From: Chromera velia
Lineage: Eukaryota; Sar; Chromeraceae
Direction: 5' to 3'
Assembly: GCA_018398765.1 (NCBI GenBank)
Contig: JAHBMJ010000361.1
Coordinates: 1 to 44,721 of the forward strand
Length of the DNA: 44,721 nt
A program made the translations under genes and the position numbers. The notes under the pieces are model-generated. The model did no database searches, was not told the origin of the DNA, and saw only the letters and a program-made list of their open reading frames with translations. Below, piece after piece: positions 35,171-44,721 of the stretch (the first letter of the stretch is position 1; every line of letters begins with the position of its first letter).

Positions 35171-36522
35171 AGAAGGGGAGGGGAAGAGAGAGAGCTTGTG
35201 ATTATATCAAGTGGTGTATGCATCTTGGGAGGGGAGCAACGTACCTTCACCAAGGCCCGTCCTTGGATTCATGCTATCACGGTTTGTTGCTCACGGCGCT
35301 GGTAGAATTTTGAAAAGAGAGAAAGCCAAGGATGGAAAAAGAAGGTAGAATTTTGAAAGGAGAGAAAGCCAAGCATGGAAAAACAAGGAAAGAGTGGCAC
35401 AGAGAAAAGGGGAGGTAGACAGTGAAGGAAGAAGGCAAGAGATAGATAGACAGAGACGGAAAGAAAGTCAACCAAAACCAACTCACCCAGACCCCACGGT
35501 GCCGCAGCCGAAAGAGCACTCTTTTGTCTTTGGCAACTGCACACAGACACACACAAGCATGCAGGCGTCTTTTGCATGTCTCTTCTTGAATGCATCGAAA
35601 GAGAGTCTGTGAGAAGAAGTCGGTCTCGTGTGAACCATCGCCGTGGGCTCCCAAAGAGCTACGTAGGCATAGGAAAAATCCGCAGGAAAGCAACCAGAGA
35701 CGGCGATGCAGACGGACAGCCGCAACTGACGTTTGTAGGAGGAGGAGGAGGTTCGGGCGTGCTCGTTTGCTCTCCTCCCAATCCATCGCCGCGTCGCCTG
35801 ACAAGTTGAAGAGCAGCGAGGAGTGACTCAACAGTCGTTCTGTCGCTCCTCGCCTCCCCTGTTTCGTCGTCGTCTCCCCCCTCTGCATCCGCGTCCGTCC
35901 CTTCTCTGTCTCTGTCAGTGTCTGCAAGGTGGTCGACGACACTCTCCTGGAGCTCCCTCAAGAACTCTGCACAGACAACAACAGGCAGAAAGGCAAGGAC
36001 ATCTTGTACGTGAAGAGTCGAACTGCCTGATTGTCAAAGACGGAACCATTCTTTCCCGTCCCAATGCCAACCCCCCCCCTCACACTGCAGCCACATACAC
36101 GCAGACATGCCTACACGCTCACAGGGCAAACGCGACCAAAGAAAATGCACCAGAGAGAAAGCTGTCTTTCGGTCATTCACAACACTTCCTTCCTTCCTTT
36201 CCTTCTTTTCGGGCAGGCCCACCGGCTCATTCAACAACTCCCCTAGCTCCAGAATGAATCCTTCCCTCCCCCCCTTTCACGAATTCCCCTTTTCACTGAC
36301 TGACTGACTCTCAGGGTCCTCATGAAGGAGGCTCAGAATGGTTTGGTGAATCAGGCTCTTGTCCGTCTGTACCTCCTTCTCCTCCAACTGCCCGCGGTTG
36401 CCGCTACCGCTGCTGCTGCTGGTCTGGGTGTGGTCCTGCGAGTGTGTCTGATTCTGCTCCTGCTGCTGAGAGATCTCCTGCGTACTCTGGTGGTCTCTGT
36501 TCAACGCAGGCGCACCCTCCAT
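32290..36522 (-). CDS. TRAF-type zinc finger protein with SPRY-like domain, six exons
   Basis: Exons on the minus strand are 36522-36309, 35966-35803, 35725-35487, 35106-34182, 33724-33525 and 33373-32290, totalling exactly 942 codons (941 residues). The exon 3/4 join rebuilds a zinc finger of TRAF type: C196, C200, H212, C216. H176 and C181 may be the end of a preceding finger. Residues 217-389 are low complexity, rich in Ser/Gln and then Glu/Arg. Residues about 390-600 read as a SPRY/B30.2-like beta sandwich, with GVHAYRFSVLKGN, DGVAFVFGK and KGSEVIMTIDLDEAVAVV, closing around KFVPATLRLSG. The remainder is Gln/Pro/Ser-rich with Gln runs. TRAF fingers and SPRY domains usually mediate protein contacts in signalling or ubiquitin ligases; I see no RING, so the role is unknown. 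The exon 2 donor (CTT then GTCAGG) and exon 5 donor (GTAGTC, alternative GTCGGA further upstream) are the least certain. Exon 1 starts MEGAPALNRDHQ. Confidence 0.75.
35116..35167. repeat. 52-nt alternating CG/CA tract beside a splice acceptor
   Basis: CGCGCGCG followed by a long CA run gives strict purine-pyrimidine alternation from 35116 to 35167, a Z-DNA-prone sequence. On the minus strand it is a GT/GC tract directly before the exon 4 acceptor of the TRAF-finger gene (first exon base 35106), in the place of a polypyrimidine tract. Confidence 0.9.
35302..35385. repeat. Tandem duplication of about 42 bp in intron 3
   Basis: GTAGAATTTTGAAAAGAGAG and the following bases to about 35343 are repeated with few changes from about 35344 to 35385. 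The pair lies in intron 3 of the TRAF-finger gene. It is not close enough to either splice site to change them. Confidence 0.8.
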
Positions 36523-37499
36523 GAATCAGTATATAGTCAGTTGGTCTTCCTCTCCTTCCCTCCTCTTCCCTTCTTATCAGTGGACCCGAGTCTTTAGATG
36601 AAGTGGTCCTTTTTTCTCTGGTTGTGTGCCCGTGCTCCTCGTCTGTTTCTGTCTTCTTTTCGAGCTGCCAGTGTCCGTAACCCCGTTCTTATTTACATAC
36701 CGACAACGTCATCCCCCACTTCAGAGGGTGTGGAGCTGCCTCTTCAACACCCACACAGCTGTACCTGGAGACACATGCGTTTTCCACTCTGACCACTTTA
36801 TTCTACTTCTGCAGGACGCTTTATCCTTCCTGAGGTTCTTCTGGCGATTCTCTGTGTTGGAGTCCGCTTTTCCCGTCGCTCAAGGATTGCCCTGTGTCAG
36901 GTGTACCTCTTCACTTTACCCTTTTCCGTGTTGTCCGAAATTTCTTTCCTGGTAGAAACATACTGGTGGACGACGGAGTTCTGTTTTACCCTTTGATCTG
37001 CTACTTATGCAACGCTACTGAGCTACTCACGTATTGGTATTATTGGTAGTACACACCGATCACGAGAAAGGTCGGAAAGGAAAACAAACCAATGTTCTGA
37101 CAGCGGCAGTTGACTCAATGATCGAAATGATGATGCATGGAGGCCGCGCGCGGTTTGAAAAAAAAAAAAAAAATGGCCGCCGCGTGCGTCATTTTCGATC
37201 CGGCTGGGGACGCGGGCATTCTCATGCATGCATGCAGTGACTGACCGTGAATCCGGCCGAGATCGAAAGGTGGTTGAGCGCAAAGTTGATGCTGTGTGAG
37301 TACCTCCCGAAAGAAGACCATACGAGTGAATCCATGCCTTGAAGTGTCATTTAGAGACTCGTGAGTCATGCGCAGCGCTTCCAAGCCGTATTTTCGAAAT
37401 ATCGTTTGTCCGTCTACCCAATGTCGGTTGATATCTTTCTCGACTGACTGACCGCTTTTCTGTTCGTGGCCGCTCTGTGTGTTAGAGCCGCCCGCAGTC
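36523..37499. promoter_or_regulatory. Divergent interval, TRAF-finger gene / myristoyl protein gene
   Basis: The two start codons diverge across 977 bp, so both promoters are expected here. A TATATAC sequence on the plus strand at about 36530 lies only a few bases before the minus-strand ATG. A TGCATGCATGCAT run lies near 37224, just inside a GTCAGT on the minus strand. The minus strand at 37573-37236 is open in more than one frame, so an extra upstream exon of an unknown minus-strand transcript cannot be excluded. Confidence 0.35.
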
Positions 37500-40409
37500 A
37501 TGGGCAACGAAAATTCGTTTTTAGATCGGGAATTTCCCGCAAATCTTGAATCGGAGGATGATGAAAGTCCCAAAAACGGTTTCGGTTTCGGTGCGGGGAG
37601 TCCCTCTCATGCATCCTCTTCCGGTATCAGACGGCGACAGGGGTCAGCGGATCAGATGGTGGGCATATCCGCATCTCGGGTTCTAAATAGAAAACAATTA
37701 GGACTGAACTTCAACCAGAAAGTATGTCGTAAGTGTGGCCTGAGGAGGAAGTTCAAGCTCGACTGGGGTCAGGCGATTTCTCTGGAGTTTGCAAGAGGAC
37801 TGAACTCCCACCGAGACGAGTCCACACTTTTGTCATCCGACGAGTCGGATTCCTCTGACGGGCCGCCAAAGTGTAAGTGCCCGACCCCTGTGGTCTCACA
37901 GACAGCGCTGACATTGGAAAGGAGAAACACAAACCCCCCAAGGCCTGTGGAGCCTCCTCACCTCTGGGGGTTGGTGCGAGGGACAGCCGAGGTGGTGGAG
38001 GAGGAAGGAGAAGCAGAAGGAGAAGAGGAGGATGACACCCCCCCTCCCCCCCCAAGTGAGCCCCCCCCTCCCGTTCCGCGCATATCTGTAATCCCCGATC
38101 CGGGGGGGCAGGTAGACGCCGAAAGGGAGGGGGCTGTTCTTGTACAGGAAAGGAGGGAAGGTGAACTGACTGAAGACGAAGGGGGAGACGCAGAAGACTC
38201 TCAACGCCTTGCCATAGATTCCCTTGAGTCCTCTATGCGATATTTCGAAAAAGGCTTTTCGGGATTGCTCAGGAAAGTCCACTTCGCGGCCTCGGGTGGG
38301 AGTGAGAACGGAGATGATGACATTCCACCCCCACCCCCAATCCCGATGAAATCTGCTTCCCTTGCCCCCCCCCGTCCATACCGACTGACCCAAGCAGACC
38401 CCCCCCCTCACCTCATACACCACATGGTCGACACACTAGAGAACGAGGGGGTTCTCACACCAGCACAAAGACAGTCTGTATTATCAGATGGAAGTGGAAA
38501 TTCACCCATGGGGGCAGGTAACCTCCATGGAGATTCTTCCTCTGAGGGAACGGGGGGCGAGGAAGGAGACAATTTAGCTCGGCAGGCCAGTGACGGCTCT
38601 GGCTGTTCACCTGCACATTTCCGAAAACAAAGAAAGCACAAGAAAGAACGAGAAAACAACCTCTCCACTCCCTCATTCCCTCCAACCGCGACCCAATCTC
38701 CCCCCACCCCGGCGCCCCCCCTTCCACCAACAGCTTCTTCTTCTTCTTCTGCATCATCACCCGAGAGGAAGAGGCCCGTGTCTGCACCCCCTGCGGGTAG
38801 TGAGGAGCCTCGACGGGGAAGCCTCTCCAGCTTCGGTGCCTCCAAGTTAGAAGCCCGACTGAAGAGGAGACAGGAGGAGAAGGAAAAGCAGAAAAAGGAG
38901 GAGAAGGACCCCCCCCAGGCAGCCCCCCCGTCTGCCTCGACAGAGACAGGGGAAGGCACAGCAGGAGCGACTGGCCTCTCCCTTGAGACTCCACAACAGC
39001 CTCAGGTTTCTGCTCGGTCAACCAACTCGTCGCAGAGCGGTCAGTCAGTCACTGACTCACTCACTTACTCAGTCAGCTCACTCACTCATTCACTCACTCG
39101 CTCAGTCAGTCAGTCGGTCACTCACTTACTCACTCAGTCAGTCTCTCCGGCAGTCAGACTGTGAGTCAGTCACTTAGAGAAAGAGACCGTTGCTCAAGAA
39201 AATTGCTCCTCTGTTCTGCAGGGGGTCACACTGCCATGAACCCCCTCTCCATTTTCGTCATTTGTGTGTTTTGTGTTTCTCTAATCTCCCTTTTCTCCAT
39301 TCAGGATTCGGCCCATTTGAGGGAAGCAGAGTGAATAAGCGTGATTTGAGTGATCGTTAGATGCCCCGATATCAAATGATGAACGTGTGCTTGCATTTCT
39401 TGTGACTGCACGTCCTTGTTCAGGTGCTGCACGTCAGAGAAGCAGTAGCCGTTGGAAGGGGGCCGCTAGAGGGGTATCTCAGGGCAGGCTGAAACTGAGG
39501 GGGAGCAGGAGAAACAGCCAGCAGTCGAACCTGTCCACAGACAGGGCACGGAAAAGCCTCTCTGCTCGGGAGGCGGCAGAAATGTTCCTGAAAGTCAGTT
39601 GGTGACAAAGAAAGAAAAAAACCTTTGCCCATCGTGTTAGAATCAAAAATGTCTTTCGTGATTCAATTGTCTCAATCGACCGTCCCAGCTCCTATCATGG
39701 TTTGAGTAATCTGTTGGTCCATTTGCCTATCTCTTTTTCTGTCTGGCTGTCTGGCTCAATGACTGGCTGTCCTTCTGTCCATCCGTGTCACTTCTCTCTG
39801 TTGCGTGTTTCTGTCTGGGCGCCTAAATCTCACACTCAGCTCTCTCACACTCAGTGACACAAATTCCCCTTCCTCTGTTAATCGACCCACCGTTGCGCAC
39901 GCATGCAGAGTCTCAACGCTATGGAGGTCGAGATGCACCAGCGAATGTCCCTCTCTCACCGCGTGCTGGAAGATCTCCAGGGCGAGGCCACAGACATGGC
40001 CGACCCTTCTGTGATCCTCTCAGAGTCCGCAGATTCAGTCGCACAGTCACTGTCGTACTCGCAACAACTCTCGCCGCACTCCACCGGAACGGCAGGTCCT
40101 CTCTCTTCGAGAACCCCGGCGGCGGCATCGGGCGCGGGGGAGGCCTCTGCCAGTGTGACTGGGCTAGGGGCGGGGGGCAGCGATATGCTCTCAGCAAGAT
40201 CTCCTGACAGTGCGGCCAGGGGTCTTGCTGTTCCCCCCAGTAGTCAGGTGACAGACACTGAGGGTCTACGGGGGTTTGCTGACTGCTCTCTGACGATGGA
40301 GAGTGATATGCTGGATGAGCACCTGCAGTTCGGGGAGGCGGCTGCAGGCGGTGGAGATGGATCTGAAGCTCCCCAGCGTTTGTCTTTAGAACATCTTTTA
40401 AATCTCTAG
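37500..40409 (+). CDS. Unknown proline-rich protein with predicted N-myristoylation site, three exons
   Basis: Exons are 37500-39039, 39424-39593 and 39909-40409; joins are in phase and give 736 residues. The ATG at 37500 is chosen because it yields MGNENS, a classic N-myristoylation signal (Gly2, Ser6) that would anchor the protein to membranes. C76 and C79, with C125 and C127 later, may bind a metal. Acidic tracts alternate with proline runs at about residues 180-200 and 279-287. A basic Lys/Glu-rich helix lies near residues 450-480, and the C-terminus is Ser/Ala/Gly-rich. No catalytic domain is recognisable. The overall look is of a membrane-attached scaffold, with the proline runs possible ligands for SH3, EVH1 or profilin-type partners; this is inference. 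Donors of introns 1 and 2 are both GTCAGT. Confidence 0.75.
39040..39170 (+). repeat. GTCA/CTCA tetranucleotide tract at the start of an intron
   Basis: Intron 1 of the myristoyl protein gene opens with GTCAGTCAGTCACTGACTCA and stays in GTCA, CTCA and TTCA units for about 130 bp. The true donor is fixed by frame at 39040. The following GTCAGT copies are potential decoy donors. Confidence 0.85.
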
Positions 40410-41550
40410 CATTTGTACTTCGAATCGTGCATCGAATACATGCGAATGTTGCTTTTTTAGAGTCTTTCTACTTCCTGGTTTCCCAGCTCTGTTGTCTGTT
40501 GACAAAGTAGTTAATTCTTGTATATGTCTATGCATCGTTAAATCGTAACGTGATTGTTTGTTTACCATTCACTTTGGATAGTATAAGCTCATTGAATTTT
40601 GTTTTTAAATTTGTTTAAATTTCATCTATATAATTGTAACAAAAGTAGTTCTACTTTATAACAATGTGGCAAAAAATCAGAATTTCTCAAAAAATGGTTA
40701 ATTGATTGATTGATTGACAGTATCATTGACTAATTGATTCATTAATTACTTTAGATTGATTTGATTCATTAATTTATCAGTTTAGATTCACTGACTCATT
40801 CTTCGCTTTGTTGTAACAAAATTATAAGGTTGTGGGTGTAGTATAGTGTGGTACATACTTACATATACTTTTACCGTTTGATGACATCGCACAAGGCAGT
40901 TTAGTTTCTAACATGGAGTATTTTAGAGTACGTAATTCACTTAATTTTACTAAATTGCACTAGATGCTATCAGGTGAAGTAAGTTGGATGGAAGACCCTC
41001 ACCTGAGAGCCAACAGTTTTGATGAAGAAGCATGTCTTGACAGATATTGAAGCTTTTTAATTTGAAGTGTTGATTCATGCAGTATAGCGTGGCATCCTAG
41101 AAAATAATAGAAAATAACAACTTTTCCCTGTCTAATGTTAGAAGTATCCAGCTAGCTCTGGATATAGATGACGATGGCGTATCATAGTTACAGTCATAGC
41201 CCCCTTTTTAAATTTTCAAAGCCCAGTTTCGGTTGTCAAACTCAAAATCCTATCAAAATCGTGGCCTGCGGTTTTACTAGTATTTGAAAGTCTTGGTTGA
41301 GTGCATCGTCGGCCGGTCCCTATCGGCCAGACCGCAGATTATTTCATAATGGCATCATTGGCAGATCGATCGATCTCGGTTGGATTCTCGGATATATAAG
41401 ACTTAATTGCATGGCCGGGCGCCTGGCGGTTGGGACGGGCCGGGTCAGGCCTGTGCACGGCTGGCTGCGGGATGGATCTGACACAAGCAACACGTTTCTG
41501 TGACTGTTTTGGGTCACGGACCTCGAGTTGGGTCGGACACCCCCCCCCCC
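40410..41550. other. AT-rich spacer, no gene recognised
   Basis: From the stop codon to about 41290 the DNA is AT-rich, with ATTGATTGATTGATTGA near 40701 and no long frame. From 41290 it turns GC-rich, and frames open on both strands without any motif. A run of C ends near 41552, where the hairpin cluster begins. Confidence 0.45.
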
Positions 41551-41553
41551 CCG

Positions 41554-41581
41554 AGGTTCAGAAGTCTGCACTTCTGAACCT
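41554..41581. repeat. 12-bp perfect hairpin, 4-base loop
   Basis: AGGTTCAGAAGT at 41554-41565 pairs perfectly with ACTTCTGAACCT at 41570-41581, leaving the loop CTGC. A run of C lies immediately to the left. Confidence 0.9.
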
Positions 41582-41764
41582 TGGGCCAGGGGGGTCAAAC
41601 CCCCCCGCCGCCAGGTCCAGACATGGGCTTATCGTGGGTCCGGGAGGCGCCGCCACGGGGCGAGAGGGGGTGGCGGCACCCTGCTCCTTTGACGCACGCA
41701 GCCGACTTTGCCTTTGTCGGCCAATAATCGGGTCTGAAGTCTCTTGTCCGTCTTGAAGGTCCAC

Positions 41765-41792
41765 AGGTTCAAAACTACGGAGTTCTGAACCT
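41765..41792. repeat. 12-bp hairpin, one mismatch, related to the previous one
   Basis: AGGTTCAAAACT at 41765-41776 pairs with AGTTCTGAACCT at 41781-41792, with one mismatch and the loop ACGG. The arm shares AGGTTCA and the loop size with the hairpin at 41554, which suggests common origin. Confidence 0.85.
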
Positions 41793-41831
41793 CTGAGCAA
41801 ACGGACTTTTCCCACAGAAATGTTGCCACAA

Positions 41832-41888
41832 AAAACGCTCTGTCAGATGTCTTCTGATGGTCTTAGAAGATGTCTGACAGAGCGTTTT
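41832..41888. repeat. 24-bp hairpin with 9-base loop
   Basis: The arm 41832-41855 (AAAACGCTCTGTCAGATG then TCTTCT) pairs with 41865-41888 across a 9-base loop. Only two positions are not Watson-Crick, and as RNA both would be G-U wobbles, so the stem would be continuous. No flanking frame explains it. It could be a small transposon relic, a transcript hairpin or a small-RNA precursor. Confidence 0.9.
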
Positions 41889-43222
41889 CTTGGTTTTGAC
41901 TTTTTTTTCGGGAGTGCACTTTTGGGGCTCTGGAGGAGACGGCTACAACAACAGTTGCTGGGTCACCTCGGGTTGGCACGAAGTGGAGCTTGGAGGTGGG
42001 TCCAGTGGACACCAGCCGTCTTCATCTTGTTTCTAACGTCTTTCTGCTTGCTGCTTCTCCTCCTGTTCAAGCGGGGAAGGGCTGCCAGCTTTATCTAGGT
42101 ATTAAAGTACTGCTGCCTTCATCGCTCTCCTTACTCTTTCCTTGCAGGTCACAGTCTTAGGAGCCCCGGGGTCAACCCCCAGGTCAGCCTGTCCGGACCC
42201 GCTGCTTCTTAGGCTCTTGGTTTTGTCCTTGGAACCTTGTGCGTGCAGAATAAGCTGGACAGAAGTGCTTCCTTGACTGCACAAAGCGTGAACGCCTGTC
42301 CCTCCGTGTTTGCAGGTGTTGGTGGACGGAGATTTGGGAACACCTGCAGGTCAGTTAAGGAAGCGCGGCTTGCTCTCTTGCTTTGTATGATGATTTGCTT
42401 AGCATCCAGCTTCTTTGTCCTGCTAGGAGCTTGACGAAAACGCACAAGGGAGGTCACTGGGACAGGGTCAATGGAGAGTCTCCATTTTTTGACCGCCTCT
42501 TCTGAAGCTTTGCACAGCTCTCAGTCGTGCCAGACATTTTTCCACCCAGACCAATCACTCAGCTTTCATGCATGTGAATGTCTTCCACTTGCTCCGTGTG
42601 TGTCAGTCTTTCAAAGCGGTCCATACTATCCCGACGCAAGTGCTACTTACTCGTTCATCCTTTCTCATTTGTGGCACTCCGTACTGGTCTCCCTCTGAAC
42701 ATCTGGATCTACCTACAGACCTGTCCTTCTTTTTTACAGTTTCTCATTGACACACGCAGAACGATTTACAAACTTTTACGCCGTGTAGTGTGAGTTCTTT
42801 GTGAATAAAATTATGTTGTCTCTGTGCTCTGTTCTTAGGAATCCTCTCCGACCCCTGCTGACCGTCTCCTGTCTGGTCTGTCCAGCCTAGTTGTGAAGCC
42901 CTCCTTCCTGCACTGTTTCCCTTACAGAAGAGGCAATTCTTTATACTTGATTGGCGGCGCTAAACGTTGCTGTTGAGCATATCCATTAATGTTGTGTCTG
43001 TGTATTTCTTTACAGGTAACATTCACTAACTTCCACGTGCCGCGGTGATCATAATTTTTCCCTAGCTAATCAACCAGTCTTTTGAGCACATTTGAGCAGA
43101 TTCGCACAGAAATAACGATTTTAAATGCTCTAAAAAACTTTAGATTGCTTTAAGTAACCTAGTTTTACTTTCTAATGAAGCTAGAATATAGTAAATTTAA
43201 AAGTCACTTTAAATTCCACTAA
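41889..43222. other. Interval without a recognisable gene; one more inverted pair
   Basis: TGCAGGTGTT at 42311-42320 and AACACCTGCA at 42339-42348 form a perfect 10-bp inverted pair with an 18-base loop. A plus-strand frame at 41820-42098 ends in a hydrophobic segment (FILFLTSFCLLLLLLF) with a basic tail, but no family is recognised. The rest shows only short frames. Confidence 0.4.
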
Positions 43223-43729
43223 GTCCTAGTACTTTGGAGTCCACTCTGTTATCTGTTGTCGGTCCCTCTCCTTCGCATCTGGTCAGATGCATCTTTTTCT
43301 CTCAGAGAATATTCTGCACAGATAGGATTTGAGATTCAGTTGTTGGACAAAGACGCTTCTTTGCCAAGCAAGGAAGAATGCAACACTATTTTCTGGAAGT
43401 CCCGTTCTCTAAAAGTGAAAGTTAGCTTAACAACTTCGGCTGAACTGATTGCTCTGCGCGATGCGGTGAAAGCTGCCTTTGAGTACTTTTATTTTGTAGA
43501 GAGGATGTGGTTAGCGATGTGGAAAGCCAACCCAACAGTTCAGTTCATTCTTGACTCTCAACCTCTGCTTGCACAGCTGGTCTCTGGTCGTACCCGTTCT
43601 GATCCCAGTCAGCAAAGCATGCTTGAGTTTGTGCTGCAATGCAGAAAGGAAATGAATGCAGAGTTCGTGCGTGTCCCGACAGACGAGATGAGAGCAGATA
43701 GAATGACGAAGTGTCTTCTGTCCGAGTGA
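43223..43729 (+). pseudogene. Copia-type RNase H, 5'-truncated second retrotransposon
   Basis: The plus-strand frame reads IWSDASF (first Asp), FWKSRSLKVKVSLTTSAEL (Glu), VQFILDSQPLL (second Asp) and PTDEMRADRMTK, the normal order of a copia RNase H up to the stop at 43727-43729. It differs clearly from the RNase H of the minus-strand element, so it belongs to another family. No reverse transcriptase is visible upstream; the copy is truncated near 43.2 kb. Confidence 0.85.
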
Positions 43730-44133
43730 GACTGTGAATTGAAAGAAGAATTAAAGAAGAAAGGGCAAGCTGACAGTGATTGAGCGTTCTTTGTTTGTGT
43801 GTTTCTTTCTCTTCATCTTCCTCTTTGCATGTCTTCATGATTCTGTTCTTTTCTTTTTCTTCTCTTCGTTTCACTTTTACTCCCATATGACAAGAAAGTG
43901 AATGAAAGCATTTCATGCAATTTTATGTTTGTTGTTCGATTCTTTCTCGTAAGCTTCATTTCCTTGTTTCTTGTTATGATTGATCTGGTCCTTCGCCGAA
44001 GATTGAAAGCCTTTTGTCATCCTTTGGTCGTTAATGCTTCAGTGAAGTAAGCCTGTTTTACATGTGCATCCATTGTGTCTGTCTGTGTTATGAATGTCAG
44101 TCAAACATTACTCGTATCATTGCAATGACACTC

Positions 44134-44144
44134 AGGGGGCGATC
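44134..44144 (+). other. Polypurine tract of the second copia element
   Basis: AGGGGGCGATC directly precedes TGTTGA, matching the usual copia arrangement of a G-rich purine tract next to the 3' LTR. It lies about 400 bp beyond the RNase H stop. Confidence 0.6.
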
Positions 44145-44580
44145 TGTTGAGCCGAGACTTCTTTTGTTGTAATGCTCTATAGGCTGTGTACATGCTGTAG
44201 CGCCCTATCGGCGGTGCATGATATCTGAACAGTTCTGCGCGTGGCCCCCGTCCATCTGTATCGGTGTGCATGCATGCGTTCGCATATTATTTTCAGACAT
44301 GCCGTAGCCTTGAGAATGTTCATGCATCGTATCACGCATGCGTGAAGCAACAGTGCAACAATGCCGTCTCATCATATTCAATTTCGGTTCTCGTTGTATG
44401 CAATACAGAATCGAATTTGTATATTCGATTGAATCGATCGATCGACTGACAGAATCGATTTACAATTTAAGCACGCGCATCCAAATCAATTTAGCCAATC
44501 GATTTGATAGACTTGTATGACTTGCAAGTGTTAGTACGTTTGCATATATACTATCAGACCTTCTGAATCTCTTGTGAACA
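44145..44580 (+). repeat. Probable 3' LTR of the second copia element
   Basis: The segment starts TGTTGAGCCGAG right after the polypurine tract and may end at CTTGTGAACA, giving TGTT..AACA tips and about 436 bp. No second copy exists in the window, so the right limit rests on the tip sequence alone. Confidence 0.5.
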
Positions 44581-44721
44581 ATTGATAGTCACTGCACAAT
44601 AGTCTTTAGTTAACATACAAGCAAGCTTGCAAACGGCCCCGGAAAGCAAGAAAAATGAGAACTTCACGATTGACGTACGCCGGCCAGCTGATCGGGTGGT
44701 CGCGCCGACCCCCCCCCCCCC
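44581..44721. other. Right edge ending in a C run
   Basis: Short spacer with no frame, ending in 13 C residues at 44709-44721. Poly-C at the very end suggests a sequence-contig limit rather than a biological boundary. Confidence 0.5.

Noticed and set aside
37236-37573. Minus-strand exon ending at a GTCAGT near 37237
   Set aside because: More than one frame is open, no acceptor near the start of the TRAF-finger gene accepts it, and no family match exists. Kept only as a possibility.
1-44721. tRNA, rRNA or other classical RNA genes
   Set aside because: I looked for T-loop and acceptor-stem patterns and found no convincing candidate by eye; a covariance-model scan would be decisive.

Overview
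The window reads as nuclear DNA of a eukaryotic alga or protist. It holds widely spaced genes with short introns, long simple-sequence tracts and LTR retrotransposons, and no bacterial-type operons. A geranylgeranyl diphosphate synthase starts with a secretory signal peptide followed by a Ser/Arg-rich stretch, the bipartite leader expected for a plastid bounded by four membranes. That leader, a TRAF-finger/SPRY-like protein and repeat-rich introns fit a chromerid such as Chromera velia or a similar complex-plastid alga. The organism is an inference; nothing in the window names it.

Layout from left to right. 1-1400: AT-rich edge. 1401-5043 (minus): six-exon NUDT5-like ADP-sugar Nudix hydrolase, rebuilt exon by exon, whose introns hold a 302-nt pure polypyrimidine tract and a triplicated 3' splice site. 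5044-5855: shared divergent promoter interval. 5856-7034 (plus): single-exon plastid-type GGPP synthase. 7035-13738: no recognisable gene, with a few unexplained open frames at 10.2-11.8 kb. 13739-14620: foldback element with long terminal inverted repeats. 15.2-16.4 kb: broken, apparently intronless DUF2828-family copy ending in poly(A), next to a duplicated segment. 16656-24601 (minus): complete but decayed LTR retrotransposon of Ty1/copia order, with 321-bp LTRs and a 5-bp target duplication (ATCTT). 24.6-32.3 kb: no gene recognised; it contains a four-copy diverged tandem array (about 26.9-29.06 kb) and many microsatellites. 32290-36522 (minus): six-exon TRAF-type zinc finger protein with a SPRY-like domain and Gln-rich tail. 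37500-40409 (plus): three-exon proline-rich protein with a predicted N-myristoylation site. 41.5-42.4 kb: cluster of four hairpins. 43.2-44.6 kb (plus): 3' remnant of a second copia element, with RNase H, polypurine tract and a probable 3' LTR.

The cellular genes form two head-to-head pairs: Nudix/GGPPS and TRAF-finger/myristoyl protein. I see no shared pathway between partners. Across the three spliced genes the reconstructed 5' splice sites are biased to GTCAG rather than GTAAG/GTGAG, and several donors run into tandem GTCA repeats. All exon joins were made by eye from reading frame, family similarity and GT..AG ends; none has transcript support here.
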